Assembly (NCBI GenBank): GCA_963169055.1
Contig: CAUJFU010000386.1
Span: forward strand, 1 to 24,403
Source: Myxococcota bacterium
GTDB lineage: Bacteria > Myxococcota_C > UBA6777
Direction of reading: 5' to 3'
Length of the DNA: 24,403 nucleotides
Below are positions 1-7,965 of this stretch, piece after piece (the stretch's first letter is position 1; every line of letters begins with the position of its first letter). The notes below the pieces were generated by a model. That model had not been told where the DNA came from, did no database searches, and saw nothing but the letters and a program-made list of their open reading frames with translations. The position numbers and the translations under genes are program-made.

Positions 1-3000
1 CTGGCGCACTTGCCATTGATAACGCAACGCTTCGGTCGCTCCTTCAGGGGCGATACTTTCGGAGCCATCGAGTTCGATCTCTTGGGGAAAGATGCCTTTG
101 CGATCTTCGCCTGCGTTGGCGATCGGCCCCTTTTGTTCGGAAGAAACGCGGATCGAGTGCTCACTAACCGCGATATCTCCTTCACTATCGCGTACTTCTA
201 ACACCACAGAAAAATTCCCCACTTGATTGGCGCGGGGCGTCCATTCCAAAAGCACCGTGGCAACGCTGCCTCCATCGGCCACACGAATAGCTTGCGCACT
301 AGCAGGAACCGACATTCCGTCTGGTGCGCTGCGCAAGCGAAAAAACAGCCACGACCCACCCTCTGAGGGGCGGCGATCGATATCTTCGGCTTTTACAACA
401 CAGTTGTATTTTTGACCCGCGATCGCTTCAGGGCAGATCGCCGAAACAAAACGCGGCCTTGCGTTTCTGCCTTCCACCCATAGCGCAAAGCGTTGGGTTG
501 CGCTTTCGCCCCTCGTATCGACCACAGCGATCTCGACGGTGTGCTCGCGAGTACGCGCATCTTGTGCGTTGGGAGTCCAAGACACCACACCGCTTTGTGC
601 GTGGATCTCCATTCCATGTGGAGCTTGCAACAGCGAAAAAGACACCGAGGCATCGGCGATTTTTGAGACCAACACGGGATAGATCAGCCGTTCTCCTTCT
701 GTGGCGCGACTGGGTGGGGAAGAGAGGATTTTGGGTGATACGGGAAGCGGATGAACCGATAGCAGATACGACTGTGTGGCCGTCAGGCCCGAAGCATCGG
801 CAACAACCAACGACACCGAAAAAAGCCCTTGCGTTGAGGCAGGAACAGACCACGAAAGCGTCCGACTTTGGGGATCAAAGACCATCCCCTGCGGAGCTTG
901 CGCGAGACTGATCTGCAAAGTCGACGGCGCGTCATTTGGATCGTCCACACGCAATTCATAGCGATAGTTCTCGCCTGCCTGCGTAAACAGCGGCGGCTTC
1001 GACAAAAACCGTGGCCCTGTATCCGCCCCCCGCGTAACCTCAAACGGTATCTGCAACGAGGCCACCCCGCCGTTGGGATCGACTGCTTGGATTTCGGCCA
1101 AAAAGCTCCCGACGGCTTTCGGGGGCGGCGTCCAGAGCAACTCACCGCTGACTTCTGCGATCACCAAACCTTCGGGCCCAACGGCGATACGATACCATAC
1201 ACGATCACCGTCTGGATCGGTCGCAGCCACGGTGCTTTTCCACACTTGACCCGTGACGAGCGCGATCGGAGCGGGCAATCCAATCGGTTGTTTTGTCCAC
1301 GTAGGTGGCCGATTTTGCCCAACAACGTTCAAGACAGCAGCTTGGACAGTTTTGGCCCCGCGCTGATCTTCGACCTCCAAAACCAACAAACGACGCCCGA
1401 TATCCGACATCGGAGGATTCCACAAAAGATTCGGTGGAGAAGAACCCGCAACGATCGACGCTCCGCTTGGGGCTTGCCAAAGAGACCACCGCAAGGGCGT
1501 ATCGGGAGGTAGATCCAATCCATCGTTCGCTGCAAGTGTCGTGTTGGCGGTGGTCCCCGCCACGAGACCGAGCCACGGCGTACTGGATATCATGGGCGGA
1601 TCATTGCGATCTTTGATCACGATGCTTCCTGTGATCGTGCGTTGTTCGCCTTCGGCCTCGATCTGCAAGACCACCTTGTGCGTCCCGACATCACGGGCGT
1701 TTGGAAGCCAACGGCCCACCCCGCTGTAAGGAGCCACATCGAGGCCCGATGGCCCCTCGATCAAACGCACAGAAGACCATGCCGCGCTGTGATCTTGGAG
1801 CAGTTGAAACGACGAAGAAAACGGCTGATCTTGATCTCCCGTCGCACTACCTCCGCCTTGCGAGGGAAGCCCTACCGCAACAGCCTCGACCCACAACACA
1901 AACGATTGTTCCAAGGAAAAAAGCACTTTTTGAGAAGCATCGAATTTCTTTGCAAGCAAGCGCACCGTGTGAGCGGTCGCTGCATCCGATGTTTTGGGCG
2001 TCCATGCCAGCCGCCCACTTTGAACATCGATGCTCATTCCGCTCGGCGCACCGCTATCCAAGGCGAACAACCACGTTCCCGCCGTTGGGATGATCTCTTG
2101 GATGCGGGGTTGGTAGAGCATCGATTTGCCCACGTAGGCTCGTGTTGGTGGCTCGCTTTGGATCACAGGCTGCTCGTTTCCCCCCAAAGATTCGGGGATA
2201 CCGACTTCCACCATCAAACGCAATCGAAAGATCCCACCGCGCCCATCTTCAACGCGGACACGCAAAGCATGGAGTCCGATCTGTCGGGTGTTTGGAGTCC
2301 ACGACAATCGTCCAACGTACAGATCTTCGGTGGTCTCTTTGAGTGTGGCGAGGGCCACACCTTCGGGCGCATCTTCGAGGATGTAGGTCAACGCATCTCG
2401 ATCGGCATCGCTGGCAGAAGGCAACAAAAACTCCCACGCCCGATCTGCGGGGAGTTTGTACAAAGAGCGCAGCTTGCTCAACGTCTCTTGTTTGATCGAG
2501 GGAGGCTGATTTTTGGGGTAGACCTTGAGCGTGATCTCTTGGCGGGCCTCAAGACCCGAGGGATCACGCGCCACCCACACAAAGCGAAACGTCTGATCCG
2601 CGTCTGCATCTTTGGGAGTCCAAGCCACCCAACCTGTTTCCTCCACGCTCATCCCCAAAGGTGCTCGCTCCAAAGAAAAGTGTAAACGATCTCCGTCAGG
2701 GTCACGAACCACCGGCAGATACGTGTACATCACGCCCACCATCGCCGCCCCTCCCGGATTGGAAAGGCGCGTATCCAATACAGGAGCTTGGTTGACGCCG
2801 CGCACCTCCAAGGAGAGCGCCTGTTGGGCGCGCAAACCCGCATCGTTCCATGCTTCGATCCACACAAGATGCTTTCCGACATCTTCCCGCGTCGGAGTCC
2901 AAAGAAGCTCTCCTGTGGACTCGTTGATCTGCATCCCCAACGGCGCATCTTCGATACGGTAGCGGATGGTGCGCTGGTTGGGATCGGGATGGCTTGCCGA

Positions 3001-4611
3001 GATCAGAAAACGCCATGCTTGGCCTTCAACCAGCGAAAATGCGGAGGGAACAGACGCAAACACAGGGGGAGAAGGTTCTGCGATGACTTGAATCGTCCAG
3101 CGCAGCGGGGTTTTTGAACGAAGTCCATGTTGATCTTCGACGGTCAGTTCAACCTCTTGGGGCTTGCCAACGTGCGTAGCGTCGGGCGTCCAATACAACC
3201 AGCCCGTTTCTCCATCAAGGCGCATCCCCACAGGCAAACGCAGCGGAAGAAAGCGTAGGCGCGCACCCACGTCTGGATCTTTCGCAAAGATCTGCGTCTT
3301 GTACGCCTTTCCCTGCACAGCCACCGCCAGCGGCCACGGAGCCACAAAAGCCGGTGGATCGTTGATATCTTGCGCATGGATCTGCGTGCGCGACCAAGCC
3401 ACCCCACCACGTCCATCATCCACCCGCACGACAAGCGTCTGCACACCCACCTCTTCGGGCCGAGGCGTCCACACCACCTCTGCGCTGCGGCTGTCTTTGG
3501 CAAGGATCTGCGCTCCAACGGGCGATTGTTCTAGGACAAAACGCAACGTGTCGGTTTGATCTGCATCGCTCGCTTGGATCAACGCCCGATACACCGCGCC
3601 TTGCGTGGCCTCGATCGGAAATGGCGAGACGATCTGCGGTCGTTGATTGCTGGCAAACACCTTGAGCGTCCAGTTTTGAAGTGCGCTCAATCCACCGCTG
3701 CTGCGGTCGCGTACTTCGACCGAGACGGCGTGCGTGCTTCCTGCGCCGCTGGGCGTCGGCCAGACCAACCACCCCGTCGAATGAACGGACATCCCCGCAG
3801 GGCCTTGTTTGAGCGTATAAAACAGCGTGTCTTGGGCATCAGGATCCCGAGCGCGCAAAGCGTACACGTACGGCTCTCCAAGGGTCGCTCCTTCCAGAGG
3901 CACGGAGACAAAAGCGGGCGGAGCATTCTCTGGCTTGACTTCCAAAAGATAGCGCAACACTCCCATGCCTCCGAGCGGATCGGTCGCACGCATCACCACA
4001 CCATGAAACCCTACATCGGCTGCGCCTGTCTGCCAAATCAACTGCCCTGCCCCTGCATCCCACGTCATCCCCGAGGGGCCTTCGACAAGCGAAAGGCTGA
4101 CCTGAGAGGCCGCATGATCGGCATCTTGCACTTGCGGCGAGTACGTATACTTTTCGCCACGACGCGCTTCTCTTTGCGAGACGGTAGGCGGTGTGAACGC
4201 AGGAGGACGGTTTTTGGGAGCCACTTCCAACTGAAAACGCTGCGTCGCAACCGACGTTGGCTCCGCGATATCCACAGCCTCAAGAAGGATCTCTCCCTTT
4301 TTCCCTGCATCTTCCGCCGTCAAACGGCCCGTCAATACGGCCTGCCAAACACAACACCCCACCCGCCCAAGCATCACCAGACGAAAGTTCCCCCACGCAG
4401 GAACTCCCTTCACTTGCACCGACAATCGGGCTTCTCGGCGATCTGGACGCCACACCCGCACAAGATAACGATAGAGATCACCTACGGGCGCTTTTGTGAC
4501 AGGCGTACTGACAAAGGCCGGACTGGCCTGTGCCTGCACACAAAAGCCCCAAAAGCCCCAACACAACAAGCTCCATACGCTTGTATATCCCCAAACACCA
4601 ACACGACACAA
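1..4611 (-). CDS. Giant exported Ig-like (He_PIG) repeat protein, 3' end outside window
   Basis: The minus strand is open from about 4611 to the left edge (1537 codons, no stop), so the C-terminus is missing. The first 29 residues look like a signal peptide: a hydrophobic Trp/Leu/Phe-rich stretch ending in VQAQA, with cleavage before SPAF. The rest is about 14 divergent modules of roughly 95 residues. Each starts near N-x-P-P, carries D-P-D or D-A-D, then P-x-G-M, a T-G-x-L-x-W-T-P core and a V-x-V-x-D-x-x-G-G strand. This is the cadherin/Ig-like He_PIG type. The last 45 visible residues (AGED, then LDGSES, then YQWQV) resemble a PKD module. The likely location is the surface or periplasm, with an adhesive or structural role; no enzyme domain is visible. 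I chose the TTG start because a GGAGG lies 6 nt upstream (4618-4622); in-frame GTG codons at 4641 and 4647 are alternatives. An in-frame TGA further upstream bounds the frame. Confidence 0.85.
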   Translation of the reverse strand, partial: MCRVGVWGYTSVWSLLCWGFWGFCVQAQASPAFVSTPVTKAPVGDLYRYLVRVWRPDRREARLSVQVKGVPAWGNFRLVMLGRVGCCVWQAVLTGRLTAEDAGKKGEILLEAVDIAEPTSVATQRFQLEVAPKNRPPAFTPPTVSQREARRGEKYTYSPQVQDADHAASQVSLSLVEGPSGMTWDAGAGQLIWQTGAADVGFHGVVMRATDPLGGMGVLRYLLEVKPENAPPAFVSVPLEGATLGEPYVYALRARDPDAQDTLFYTLKQGPAGMSVHSTGWLVWPTPSGAGSTHAVSVEVRDRSSGGLSALQNWTLKVFASNQRPQIVSPFPIEATQGAVYRALIQASDADQTDTLRFVLEQSPVGAQILAKDSRSAEVVWTPRPEEVGVQTLVVRVDDGRGGVAWSRTQIHAQDINDPPAFVAPWPLAVAVQGKAYKTQIFAKDPDVGARLRFLPLRLPVGMRLDGETGWLYWTPDATHVGKPQEVELTVEDQHGLRSKTPLRWTIQVIAEPSPPVFASVPSAFSLVEGQAWRFLISASHPDPNQRTIRYRIEDAPLGMQINESTGELLWTPTREDVGKHLVWIEAWNDAGLRAQQALSLEVRGVNQAPVLDTRLSNPGGAAMVGVMYTYLPVVRDPDGDRLHFSLERAPLGMSVEETGWVAWTPKDADADQTFRFVWVARDPSGLEARQEITLKVYPKNQPPSIKQETLSKLRSLYKLPADRAWEFLLPSASDADRDALTYILEDAPEGVALATLKETTEDLYVGRLSWTPNTRQIGLHALRVRVEDGRGGIFRLRLMVEVGIPESLGGNEQPVIQSEPPTRAYVGKSMLYQPRIQEIIPTAGTWLFALDSGAPSGMSIDVQSGRLAWTPKTSDAATAHTVRLLAKKFDASQKVLFSLEQSFVLWVEAVAVGLPSQGGGSATGDQDQPFSSSFQLLQDHSAAWSSVRLIEGPSGLDVAPYSGVGRWLPNARDVGTHKVVLQIEAEGEQRTITGSIVIKDRNDPPMISSTPWLGLVAGTTANTTLAANDGLDLPPDTPLRWSLWQAPSGASIVAGSSPPNLLWNPPMSDIGRRLLVLEVEDQRGAKTVQAAVLNVVGQNRPPTWTKQPIGLPAPIALVTGQVWKSTVAATDPDGDRVWYRIAVGPEGLVIAEVSGELLWTPPPKAVGSFLAEIQAVDPNGGVASLQIPFEVTRGADTGPRFLSKPPLFTQAGENYRYELRVDDPNDAPSTLQISLAQAPQGMVFDPQSRTLSWSVPASTQGLFSVSLVVADASGLTATQSYLLSVHPLPVSPKILSSPPSRATEGERLIYPVLVSKIADASVSFSLLQAPHGMEIHAQSGVVSWTPNAQDARTREHTVEIAVVDTRGESATQRFALWVEGRNARPRFVSAICPEAIAGQKYNCVVKAEDIDRRPSEGGSWLFFRLRSAPDGMSVPASAQAIRVADGGSVATVLLEWTPRANQVGNFSVVLEVRDSEGDIAVSEHSIRVSSEQKGPIANAGEDRKGIFPQEIELDGSESIAPEGATEALRYQWQVRQ

Positions 4612-4816
4612 AGCAAGCCTCCATCCAACACACCAACACACCCTCACGCGCCCTCAACCGTCCACACAAACATCCATCCACACACCACCCGCTGACGCGA
4701 TATCTCAAACCTATCGCCTCTTTCCGCTCTTGGCAACCACCACACGCTGCTTCTTCTTCCCGACAACACAGCGCCCTGATCGCCAGAACTCTTCGACCGC
4801 CTCCGATGCTTTCCAC

Positions 4817-5752
4817 TCACACAGAACGCAAAAAACGCTGGATCTCTCGGGCCGCCAAGCAACCTTGACCTACACACACCGAAAGCGACGGATCGATCGG
4901 CGTACATACATCGCCAACCGCCCAAAGACGCTGGGCGCTGGTTCGTTGCGTCGCGTCCACCACCACATACCCCTGCGGATCAAGGCGACACTGCCCCACC
5001 ACCCGCTGCGATTGCGGTGCAAAACCGATCTTGATCAACAATGCTCCAACCTCTACTCGTTGGATCTCCCCGTGCATCCGAAGGATGACCGCCTCGATCC
5101 GTTCGCGGCCCTCCACACCTTCCAATACACTCCCCGCCCACAAACGAATCTTCGGATGCGCCTTGGCCTGCTCCACAAAGTCCCGACGCGCCCGAAACAC
5201 TTCACCACGCGAAGACACCATCACTTCGGGGCAGCCGCATGTATCCGCCAACCACAGCGCATTTTCAAACGCACCGTCTCCTCCCCCAAGAATGCACACA
5301 CACTGCCCCACAAATGCCTCCCGCGCACCGCTCGCTGTATACTCAACCCCACGCCCCTCCCACGCCCGCAGATCGGGCTCCCCTACCCGACGCAGCACCA
5401 TACCCGTCGCCAACACCACCGCCCCCGCTCGCAAGACTTCTTCTCCTTGCGCCCCTCGAATCTTCACTCGCCCCTCTTCTGCGTCGATCTCCGTCACCTC
5501 ACCCACGATCCGCTCAATCCCCGATAGCATCGCCAGATGCGCTTCCATCCGCTCAACCATCTCCGCACCATCGGCACACACCAACCCCGGATAGTCCGGG
5601 ATCTCTTTGTGGATCATCCACAACTGGCCACCCAACCGCTCTTTCTCCACCAGCCCCACACGCAACCCCAAACGATGCCCCCACACCGCCGCCGCCATCC
5701 CCGCCATCCCTCCCCCCACCACCAACATCTCGAACTCTCGCTCATCCTTCAT
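4817..5752 (-). CDS. Thioredoxin-reductase-like FAD/NAD(P) oxidoreductase lacking the CxxC
   Basis: 311 residues, the normal length for the low-molecular-weight thioredoxin reductase family. The N-terminal FAD site is VVGGGMAG (11-18), followed by E36, GGQL (41-44) and ATG (115-117). The NAD(P) site is GGGDGAFENA (156-165), and the C-terminal FAD contact is WAVGD (277-281). In true thioredoxin reductase a CATC-type pair precedes the NADPH motif. Here the aligned positions read TASG (139-142), so no redox disulfide can form there. The protein therefore more resembles disulfide-free relatives such as YumC-type ferredoxin/flavodoxin-NADP reductases or an uncharacterised paralogue; the partner is unknown. 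The frame extends upstream to 5887, but ATG 5752 is preferred because GGGGAG lies 9 nt upstream and the FAD fold begins right after it. It is divergent from the gene at 5896. Codons are strongly G-ending, unlike der or the RT gene. Confidence 0.85.
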   Translation of the reverse strand: MKDEREFEMLVVGGGMAGMAAAVWGHRLGLRVGLVEKERLGGQLWMIHKEIPDYPGLVCADGAEMVERMEAHLAMLSGIERIVGEVTEIDAEEGRVKIRGAQGEEVLRAGAVVLATGMVLRRVGEPDLRAWEGRGVEYTASGAREAFVGQCVCILGGGDGAFENALWLADTCGCPEVMVSSRGEVFRARRDFVEQAKAHPKIRLWAGSVLEGVEGRERIEAVILRMHGEIQRVEVGALLIKIGFAPQSQRVVGQCRLDPQGYVVVDATQRTSAQRLWAVGDVCTPIDPSLSVCVGQGCLAAREIQRFLRSV

Positions 5753-5773
5753 CACTCCAATCTCCCCGATGCT

Positions 5774-5795
5774 GCGCGATCTTCGCGCTTTTTTT
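5774..5795 (+). terminator. Terminator-like hairpin plus T-run in the leader of the flavoprotein gene
   Basis: GCGCGA (5774-5779) and TCGCGC (5783-5788) form a perfect 6-bp stem with a TCT loop, followed by seven T (5789-5795) on the plus strand. This is a canonical intrinsic-terminator shape. No plus-strand gene lies to its left, and it sits about 22 bp upstream of the start codon of the minus-strand flavoprotein gene. It may block antisense transcription or act as a palindromic site or leader hairpin for that gene. Termination function is inferred from shape only. Confidence 0.45.
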
Positions 5796-5895
5796 CTGAC
5801 ATCGTATTGCCTCGGCCCTCCAAACGTTTTAACGATCTCCGCCAAAGAACACAAATCCCTTCGACCTCCGACAACCTGAGAGGACACAAGCTACC

Positions 5896-6813
5896 GTGAA
5901 CAAACCACCCAAGACCCAACAGCCTACTCCCTCCGACTCCTCGGAACTCTCCCCCATCGAACAAGCCCACGTCTGGCTCGATATCTGGCAACAACTCCCC
6001 CTGCCCAAACCCTCTTGCCCACCCACCCCCACCCAAGGCTGTCAGCGCGACCCCAACGTCCACTTCGCCATGCACGGAGAACTCGGACTCGTCCCCGAGA
6101 TCCACTGCCAACGATGCTCCTTGCATTGGCGCTCCCCCGAAGACTTTGTCGTCCAACAAAAACCCCTGACAGCCGTTTACGCTGGGTTCGCCTTCCTTGG
6201 CGTCGCTGTCTTTGCCCTGTGGTGGCGGGCATGGCCCACAGGATGGCGGATCGCTGGACTTGTCTCTTGCGCCCTTGCTGCCCTCCAACTCGCTTTTCGT
6301 ATGCGTACCGCCCTCCGAAAACGCCGAGGCATCGAGGTATTGATCCGCCTTGCACAGCCCATTTCCGATCAATCCCCCCCTTGGACCACCGAACAACTCA
6401 GCTCTTGGCTTCATCAACTCTCCCCCAAAGATCCCGATTATCCGTCTTTTCTTCGCTTTACTCGTCGCCTCAAAGACCGCTTCTATCCGCTCTGGCAACT
6501 CTTCCAACACGCCCGTCTGCTACTCAAGCAACGCCCCCTACCCCGCCTCAAACGGCTGCTCCAACAAGCCGATCTCCCCGACCCAACACGCGCTGTCGCC
6601 CAATCCCGCCTCCGCTGGCTCGAAACCCTCGATCAACAAACCGATTGGCTCTCCGATCTCGACGCCTTCGACGACCTCCTGACACACCTCGCCGATACCT
6701 TTCAAGCTCTCTCTCTCAATATCGCACAAGACCCCGATACACCGCCCCTTTCACAAATCCTCGATCAGGCCGAAGCCCTGATCGACCGACTCGAACAACA
6801 CATCCTCCCGTAA
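5896..6813 (+). CDS. Unrecognised two-helix membrane protein with a CxxC
   Basis: 305 residues with no family I recognise. The N-terminal 90 residues are Pro/Gln-rich and hold four cysteines, C41, C49 and the pair CQRC (71-74), which could form a small metal-binding ribbon (inference). Two hydrophobic segments follow at about 92-110 and 117-134, separated by a short loop, and then a basic stretch (RMRTALRKRR) that should face the cytoplasm. Residues 150-305 look helical and rich in Leu, Gln and Asp, without clear repeats. The GTG start at 5896 has GAGAGG about 12 nt upstream, a weak arrangement. Strong C-ending codons support real coding on this strand rather than the antisense frame. It is divergent from the flavoprotein gene with 143 bp between the starts. 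Confidence 0.65.
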   Translation: MNKPPKTQQPTPSDSSELSPIEQAHVWLDIWQQLPLPKPSCPPTPTQGCQRDPNVHFAMHGELGLVPEIHCQRCSLHWRSPEDFVVQQKPLTAVYAGFAFLGVAVFALWWRAWPTGWRIAGLVSCALAALQLAFRMRTALRKRRGIEVLIRLAQPISDQSPPWTTEQLSSWLHQLSPKDPDYPSFLRFTRRLKDRFYPLWQLFQHARLLLKQRPLPRLKRLLQQADLPDPTRAVAQSRLRWLETLDQQTDWLSDLDAFDDLLTHLADTFQALSLNIAQDPDTPPLSQILDQAEALIDRLEQHILP

Positions 6814-6839
6814 CAACCGCCTTCCATGCCACCCTCTGA

Positions 6840-7526
6840 TCAGGATGTTGTATCGTTTGTTTCTATCCAGATCTGGCGTGCAGCATCCTGCCCCACCGCG
6901 CAACGCTCCGCACCAAGCGCAACGATGACGCTCCCACCGTACGGATCTCGCTCCACCACACAGATCTCTGTCCCCGGAAACAACGTCCGTTCCGCCGCAT
7001 AACGCAACAAGGCTGGATCGTGATCCTCGATCTCCGCCACGACCCCTCGCGTCCCCTGTTCCAACTCCCATAACATCCGTAGATTCCGCACCGCGACACG
7101 GCCATCCTTACAAGGAATCAATTGGCCGTGTGGATCGACTTTTGGATCGCCCAAGATATCCGCCAAACGATCCTCCAAATACTCCGATAAGGCGTGTTCC
7201 AAGCGATGCGCCTCGTCATGCACTCGATCCCACGGAACACCCACCACTTCCGTCAAAAACAACTCGATCAAACGATGATGGCGCGCCATCTCTGCGGCTG
7301 CCTTCTCCCCATTCGCCGTCAATCCCACCCCCCGATACGGCTCATGTTCCACCAAGTCCATCGACGCCAATCGCTTCATCATCTTGGTCACCGACGCAGG
7401 CGCAACCCCCAAACTCTCCGAGATCATCGACGTTGTCACCATCGCTCCTTTTTCTTCGAACTTGTAGATCGTGCGCAGATAATCCTCCATCGCCGGACTC
7501 AGTTCTTTTTTGTCTTCGTTGGTCAT
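6840..7526 (-). CDS. DtxR/MntR-family metal-dependent transcriptional regulator
   Basis: 228 residues, matching full-length DtxR-type regulators. Residues 9-75 form the winged helix-turn-helix (SPAMEDYLRTIY, then the recognition helix in VAPASVTKMMKRL). Residues 80-145 form the metal-binding dimerisation domain, with HHRLIELFL, an H-D-E-A-H-R-L-E-H stretch and DPHGQLIP. DtxR and IdeR have Cys at the position of the second His here, so the metal preference (Fe or Mn) is unclear. Residues from about 155 on form an SH3/FeoA-like domain, which distinguishes it from the short MntR form. The family represses metal-uptake genes when loaded with Fe(II) or Mn(II). The frame extends upstream to 7649 through a dispersed repeat; ATG 7526 is preferred because family homology begins there. 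I saw no operator palindrome that could be assigned to it. Confidence 0.88.
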   Translation of the reverse strand: MTNEDKKELSPAMEDYLRTIYKFEEKGAMVTTSMISESLGVAPASVTKMMKRLASMDLVEHEPYRGVGLTANGEKAAAEMARHHRLIELFLTEVVGVPWDRVHDEAHRLEHALSEYLEDRLADILGDPKVDPHGQLIPCKDGRVAVRNLRMLWELEQGTRGVVAEIEDHDPALLRYAAERTLFPGTEICVVERDPYGGSVIVALGAERCAVGQDAARQIWIETNDTTS

Positions 7527-7548
7527 CCCACAGCCTTTTCCATCTAAC

Positions 7549-7637
7549 ACGATATCCGAGAGAAGTGTGATCGAAGGGTAGGTGCGATCCGCTGTGGACG
7601 CCCTGTTCTTGGGCAGCCACAAAGGGCTGCCCCTACG
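7549..7637 (+). repeat. Dispersed palindromic repeat, copy A
   Basis: This about 89-bp block is repeated at 24123-24204. The copies share ATnTCCGAGAGA, then GTGATCGAAGG, then an identical 20-mer (7602-7621 and 24167-24186), ending in a hairpin. Here GGGCAGCC (7611-7618) pairs perfectly with GGCTGCCC (7625-7632). The trailing CCCCTACG also follows the second palindrome near the right end of the window. No coding potential and no transposase are visible. Such short GTAGGGGC-type palindromes behave like REP/MITE elements in many genomes (general knowledge). This copy lies just upstream of the DtxR-type gene. Confidence 0.75.
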
Positions 7638-7823
7638 TTTTGCGGTCACACACCCTGCGGATTTCGTCTAAGCCGCATCCGTCGCCTAACATCCCAAAAC
7701 AACGGCCTCCGCATCTCTTCGCAAAAGCCATCTCGCGGCTGCGAACCTTCGATGTTGAGCCAAACCCAGATGCAGAATTGAGCCGCGTCTAAAAATAACC
7801 AAGGCCGAAAAGAAGAGCAAGCG
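7638..7823. other. Non-coding gap between the repeats
   Basis: Together with the flanking repeats this belongs to the 409-bp gap between the DtxR-type gene and der. I see no convincing gene, RNA or terminator here. Short frames on the minus strand cross it but mostly translate the repeats. At 7804-7823 there is a degenerate partial match to the 35-bp unit that follows. Confidence 0.5.
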
Positions 7824-7965
7824 GGGGATGGGTGGTCGTGACAAAACAGCAGACAAGGGGGGATGGGTGGTCGTGGCAAAACAGCAAACGAAGGGGACTG
7901 CGCGTTTGCAACGTCTACCGCCGTACAATCGGGGATTAGTGGTGATGGCGGAACAGCAAGCGAAG
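7824..7965. repeat. 35-bp repeats overlapping the 3' end of der
   Basis: Two head-to-tail units lie at 7824-7858 and 7859-7893 (31 of 35 positions identical by eye). A third unit at 7931-7965 matches the second at 28 of 35. It begins 37 bp further on and covers the last codons and stop codon of der. The shared core is ATGGGTGGTCG followed by AACAGCA. The period is not a multiple of three, so the repeats do not extend a protein repeat. They may have arisen by duplication of the der 3' end into the spacer. Confidence 0.75.

Noticed and set aside
1642-2685. Plus-strand frame of 347 codons
   Set aside because: Antisense to the Ig-like repeat protein; its Arg/His/Gln-rich composition has no domain.
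5752-6510. Minus-strand frame of 252 codons as an alternative to the two-helix membrane protein
   Set aside because: It is Gly/Glu-rich without domain signal, and the plus frame has better codon bias and plausible membrane segments. Some doubt remains.
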